This document shows positions 60,373-62,713 of a DNA stretch of 62,713 nucleotides, in pieces. The DNA comes from Antrodiella citrinella (lineage: Eukaryota; Basidiomycota; Agaricomycetes; Polyporales; Steccherinaceae). The DNA is taken from positions 1-62,713 of the forward strand of contig SGPM01000150.1 of the NCBI GenBank assembly GCA_004802725.1. The letters are read 5' to 3'. Every line of letters begins with the position of its first letter. Position 1 is the stretch's first letter. The notes below the pieces were generated by a model that was given only the letters and a program-made list of their open reading frames with translations, did not search any database and was not told the DNA's origin. The position numbers and the translations under genes were made by a program.

Positions 60373-60730
60373 TGTTACAGTTTTCGTTGTAACTTGTAGT
60401 TATATTTCTTTTTGCTTAACGGACTCTTATTCCTTGTCTCGTCATGCATCATGACTCATCTCCACATGACTTACTTATCATGTGACTTGCTTATTCAACA
60501 TAAGCTGTAGGGCTTACTCATCGATGCCCGCTGTATTACTAAGTCTCTTTGCTTATCTTTTCTCTTGACTCATCATATCTGTACTTGTATATAAACTAGC
60601 AGTCTCGCTGTGGACCATCCTCAGCTTGACCTCCTTTGTTCAACACACAAGGTGTCCTAAGCAAGACTCAGACAAGTGACATCACTACTCAGATAGAACC
60701 TCGACTTGCTTATTACGCTTCGTCGTAACA
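60373..60730 (+). mobile_element. Solo LTR of a retrotransposon (candidate)
   Basis: A 358-base sequence bounded by TGTTAC (60373) and GTAACA (60730), the TG..CA ends with a short inverted terminal repeat expected of LTRs. It has a TATATAAAC promoter-like box at 60588-60596 and is unlike the surrounding DNA in composition (T/C-rich, many CTTAT and GACTCAT words). The flanking 5-mers are CGATG on the left and CGAAG on the right, not a perfect duplication. No retrotransposon coding sequence or second LTR is in the window. The edges come from sequence logic only. Confidence 0.6.
60588..60596 (+). promoter_or_regulatory. TATA box inside the LTR
   Basis: TATATAAAC at the position expected for the U3 promoter of an LTR about 140 bases from its end. 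It would drive transcription rightward, into the truncated DUF6698-like gene. Confidence 0.45.
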
Positions 60731-61858
60731 CGAAGTACCTCCGCTTCTGTACAAGGATGGGGTTGTGAGTCCTGAGAATCTTTTCCTTGTTCCTGCGCTG
60801 CCAAAGGTAAGTGACTCAGACCAGTGATGCAATCAAAGTCAACTGATCATGCTTTTCTCAGATCATTCTTGTGATTCTCTACGGAGGGTCGATCTTCAAG
60901 AACTATAAACCAGCCAAGAATTCGCTCGGGTACAAATTCAAGATCACCGAAGTGACACCGGGTCTGATAGCACTTTCGTGTATCTTTGTGCGTCTGAATT
61001 GTACATTTGGCATCTCTCATGTTCTTATCCCATGATTGGCAGGCACAGTTCAACATTTCTGGTGATTCAACACTCATCGAGATTGGCGGTGCCACCAGAA
61101 TCAAGTACAGCATATACTTCCACAAGTACCGAGGCTTGCTGGCAGACGTTTGGAACTCCCCTGATGGTAGTCGGATTCGCGGATTCTTTGACTGCGGGGT
61201 ATTCCAGCGTGTCGGCTTGAAGATCTCTAGTCAAACACCCGCAGAAAGCACAGGGCCTGCCCCTGGTGGCATTGACTCCATGAGAGCAAAGTTTGCGACA
61301 ACAATGCAGATCACGGCGACAAGAGAACAAGGCCCCACTTCTGAGGAGGAGCTCGATTATGATGTTCCTGAAGCCACTCACGCATCGTCTCATGTGCATC
61401 GCTCTTCGGATGATCTCAATGATCTCAACATGCCGGTGCGACAGCACCTTTCAGGTGTTCCCTCAGGCTTGCACTCCATTTCTTCTCATAACTCAACTCT
61501 TTCTGTTGCGTCCCACGTTTCAAGCCTCTCGAACTCATCCCGTGGCACCCGTGCGCCAAATTTGCATGCACGGATTCCGACTCCCTCACGCACGTCGAGC
61601 CCAACCCCTTCCTGTGCACCGAGCCCAATGCCTTCTCGTGCGCCAAGTCCAGTTGTAAGCACGTCTCGCAGCAGTGGCAAGGGCAGAGTTTGTGGTGGGG
61701 TCTCTGCTTCAAACTCTGGATTGCACGGCGAGGATGCTGTTGATACCAGCAACAAACGCAAGCAACGGTCGACAGGTCGGCGCGATGGCATACAGGTTTC
61801 GGGCGAGAAGCCTCGCCGTTCATCTCGGAACACCAGTGGTTCGAAGAAGGATCTGTGA
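60731..61858 (+). pseudogene. DUF6698-like protein gene, 5'-truncated
   Basis: The 3' part of a gene on the plus strand. Directly after the LTR the frame reads EVPPLLYKDGVVSPENLFLV, PALPK, splices (GTAAGTGAC..TTCTCAG) to IILVILYGGSIFKNYKP, ITEVTPGLIALS, then over a second intron to AQFNISGDSTLIEIGGATRI, YSIYFHKYRGLLADVWNS and SRIRGFFDCGVFQRVG. The order and spacing (lysine/tyrosine start, hydrophobic helix, VTP.LIA, F.ISG, FY..ILLADVW) resemble the DUF6698 family, which is expanded in Agaricomycetes and of unknown function. This match is by eye. A ~190-residue Ser/Pro-rich tail follows, with short repeats such as SRTSSPTPS and SRAPSPV, ending in a basic segment SRNTSGSKKDL. There is no start codon in the exon abutting the LTR; ATG at 61007 lies inside an intron. 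Confidence 0.62.
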
Positions 61859-62000
61859 TCACATTTGTTTCGTGTTATAGTTTGTTACCACATTCTTGAT
61901 GTACTCGAGTGCGCCCTGCGAATGATATTGTGAGTTCTTTCAAGGTTCTTGCAAGAGACTGAGAATTGGTACAATACTCGACGGGTTTCCCCTTAGTATA

Positions 62001-62085
62001 AAGCCATGGTGGCACAGCGGTTTTTATCACTTGCAATATATATCGGCTCCCTTTCAAGAGGTCGCATGTTCGAATCCTCGCCTGT
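62001..62085 (+). other. tRNA-like sequence, possible SINE head
   Basis: An A-box-like TGGCACAGCGG (62010-62020) and a B-box-like GTTCGAATCC (62068-62077) are spaced as in tRNA genes. But the T-stem and acceptor stem do not pair, so it is not a functional tRNA. A tRNA-derived SINE or a decayed tRNA is possible; simple repeats follow within 40 bases, as in SINE tails. Confidence 0.35.
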
Positions 62086-62120
62086 ACATTAGAATAAATA
62101 GCGCGTCTAGTAAGTAATCA

Positions 62121-62146
62121 ATAGATAGATAGATAGATAGATAGAT
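62121..62146 (+). repeat. (ATAG)n microsatellite
   Basis: About six units of the tetranucleotide. Confidence 0.9.
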
Positions 62147-62209
62147 ACAAACAATACAATACAATACAATACAATAGAATACAATAGAATACAATAGAAT
62201 ACAATACAG
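62147..62209 (+). repeat. (ATACA/ATAGA)n pentanucleotide microsatellite
   Basis: About twelve five-base units of AATAC with regular AATAG variants. Confidence 0.9.
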
Positions 62210-62248
62210 TGCAAAAAATGTATCAAGTAACACTAGTACCAAGACCGA

Positions 62249-62275
62249 ATAAGTAAGTAAGTAAGTAAGTAAGTA
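62249..62275 (+). repeat. (AAGT)n microsatellite
   Basis: About six tetranucleotide units. Confidence 0.9.
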
Positions 62276-62636
62276 GCAAATAAGAGAATCAAGCAGGGGC
62301 CCGGAAGAGATCGGTCGATCCCTGTCAGCCTCGGTCTTTTGTTGCGAGCCTGGGTCTGATCTTGGAAGTGGTTTGCAATCAGCCAGTCGGGTCTGGCCCA
62401 GATGATTGCAATCGCCTTGTAAGATTTGGCGTCAATCTTGGGACCGGCTTCCAAGATTGTCTTTCGTCTGGCAAGCGAATTGGCCGCAAGACGTCAAAAT
62501 TGTCTTATAAGGCAGCCAGGAAATTTCCGACACAGGGAGTGACTCTGCGGTGACAATTATGGGTGACGATTAGATCATCATTGATAGTGTGTACGTTCGA
62601 TAACCTGCCCTCGCACAGTCCTCGCGGTGCGAGTCA

Positions 62637-62642
62637 TATATA
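62637..62642 (+). promoter_or_regulatory. TATA box candidate for the right-edge gene
   Basis: TATATA in GAGTCATATATACAC, followed by a C-rich tract and an ATG at 62685. The spacing allows a very short leader. Confidence 0.5.
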
Positions 62643-62684
62643 CACTTTCCCCCCCTTCTCAATGCCTTCCTCAACTCTTCAACA

Positions 62685-62713
62685 ATGGCTGATCAGCCTC
62701 TGCAGGACGCGCA
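62685..62713 (+). CDS. 5' end of a gene cut by the window edge
   Basis: ATG in the context AACAATGGCT, reading MADQPLQDA to the last base. The TATA element and pyrimidine-rich leader directly upstream support a real start. Too short to identify. An earlier ATG (62662) in another frame is less well placed. Confidence 0.5.

Larger units (their letters stand above)
61859..62684. other. Intergenic with tRNA-like boxes and microsatellites
   Basis: About 830 bases: tRNA-like Pol III boxes near 62010-62077, three microsatellites, then unique sequence running into the promoter of the gene at the right edge. No protein gene seen. Confidence 0.5.

Noticed and set aside
61007..61858. Intact 283-codon gene starting at 61007
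   Set aside because: That ATG lies inside an intron; upstream in-frame exons with clean splice sites show the coding region begins further left and is truncated at the LTR.
62001..62085. Functional tRNA gene
   Set aside because: A- and B-box-like sequences exist, but the T-stem and acceptor stem do not pair.
62121..62275. CRISPR-like array
   Set aside because: These are simple tetra- and pentanucleotide microsatellites without spacers, and the genome is eukaryotic.

Overview
The window is nuclear DNA of a filamentous basidiomycete, most likely an Agaricomycete. Genes are compact and cut by many 45-70 base GT-AG introns, some exons are only 6-14 bases long, and several proteins belong to families common in mushrooms and polypores: a DUF4470/TPR protein, a DUF6698-like protein, APH-fold kinases, F-box proteins and an ACS-type MFS permease. 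No species call is made. Scattered N bases and one solid 157-N run show that the assembly is locally poor, so single frameshifts near them may be errors.

Layout. 1-1.9 kb: no gene recognised. 1.9-5.8 kb (-): a 1290-residue coiled-coil protein with an HPD-bearing C-terminus. 6.8-9.0 kb (-): a bestrophin/UPF0187 anion-channel-like membrane protein. 9-12 kb: gene-poor, with two weak gene candidates. 12.0-16.9 kb (+): a tandem pair of amidase-signature genes, the second damaged and gapped. 17.2-19.6 kb (-): fimbrin. 20.0-21.5 kb (-): a Ser/Pro-rich unknown. 22.7-24.2 kb: an APH-like kinase (+) converging on a conserved unknown (-). 26.2-28.8 kb (-): an MFS permease. 29.9-30.3 kb (-): a weak ORF.

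30.7-46.9 kb is a housekeeping block: myotubularin phosphatase (+), a frame-broken riboflavin kinase (-), S-adenosylmethionine synthetase (+), an F-box protein (-), an EF-hand alternative NADH dehydrogenase (-), a secreted pepsin-like protease (-) and the RNA kinase/cleavage factor CLP1 (-). 47.5-50.2 kb is a decayed island: a foldback transposable element with perfect 283-base arms and a TA duplication, a P450 pseudogene, and a possible gene fragment. 50.7-59.7 kb is again ordinary: NAD-dependent formate dehydrogenase (+), a BolA protein (+), the rRNA dimethylase DIM1 (-) divergent from a SET-domain methyltransferase (+), and a large DUF4470/TPR protein (-). 60-61.9 kb is a rearrangement point: a solo LTR sits between the last exons of a P450 (-) and the 3' half of a DUF6698-like gene (+), both cut at or beside the LTR. 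The right end holds tRNA-like Pol III boxes, microsatellites and the first codons of a further gene.

Functional links are mostly those of a eukaryotic core genome and not of a cluster. SAM synthetase supplies the methyl donor used by DIM1 and the SET enzyme, and those two share a 197-base divergent promoter. Formate dehydrogenase and the external NADH dehydrogenase would respectively make and reoxidise cytosolic NADH. I found no biosynthetic cluster or defence system; the least ordinary material is the foldback element and the LTR-bounded junction of two truncated genes.
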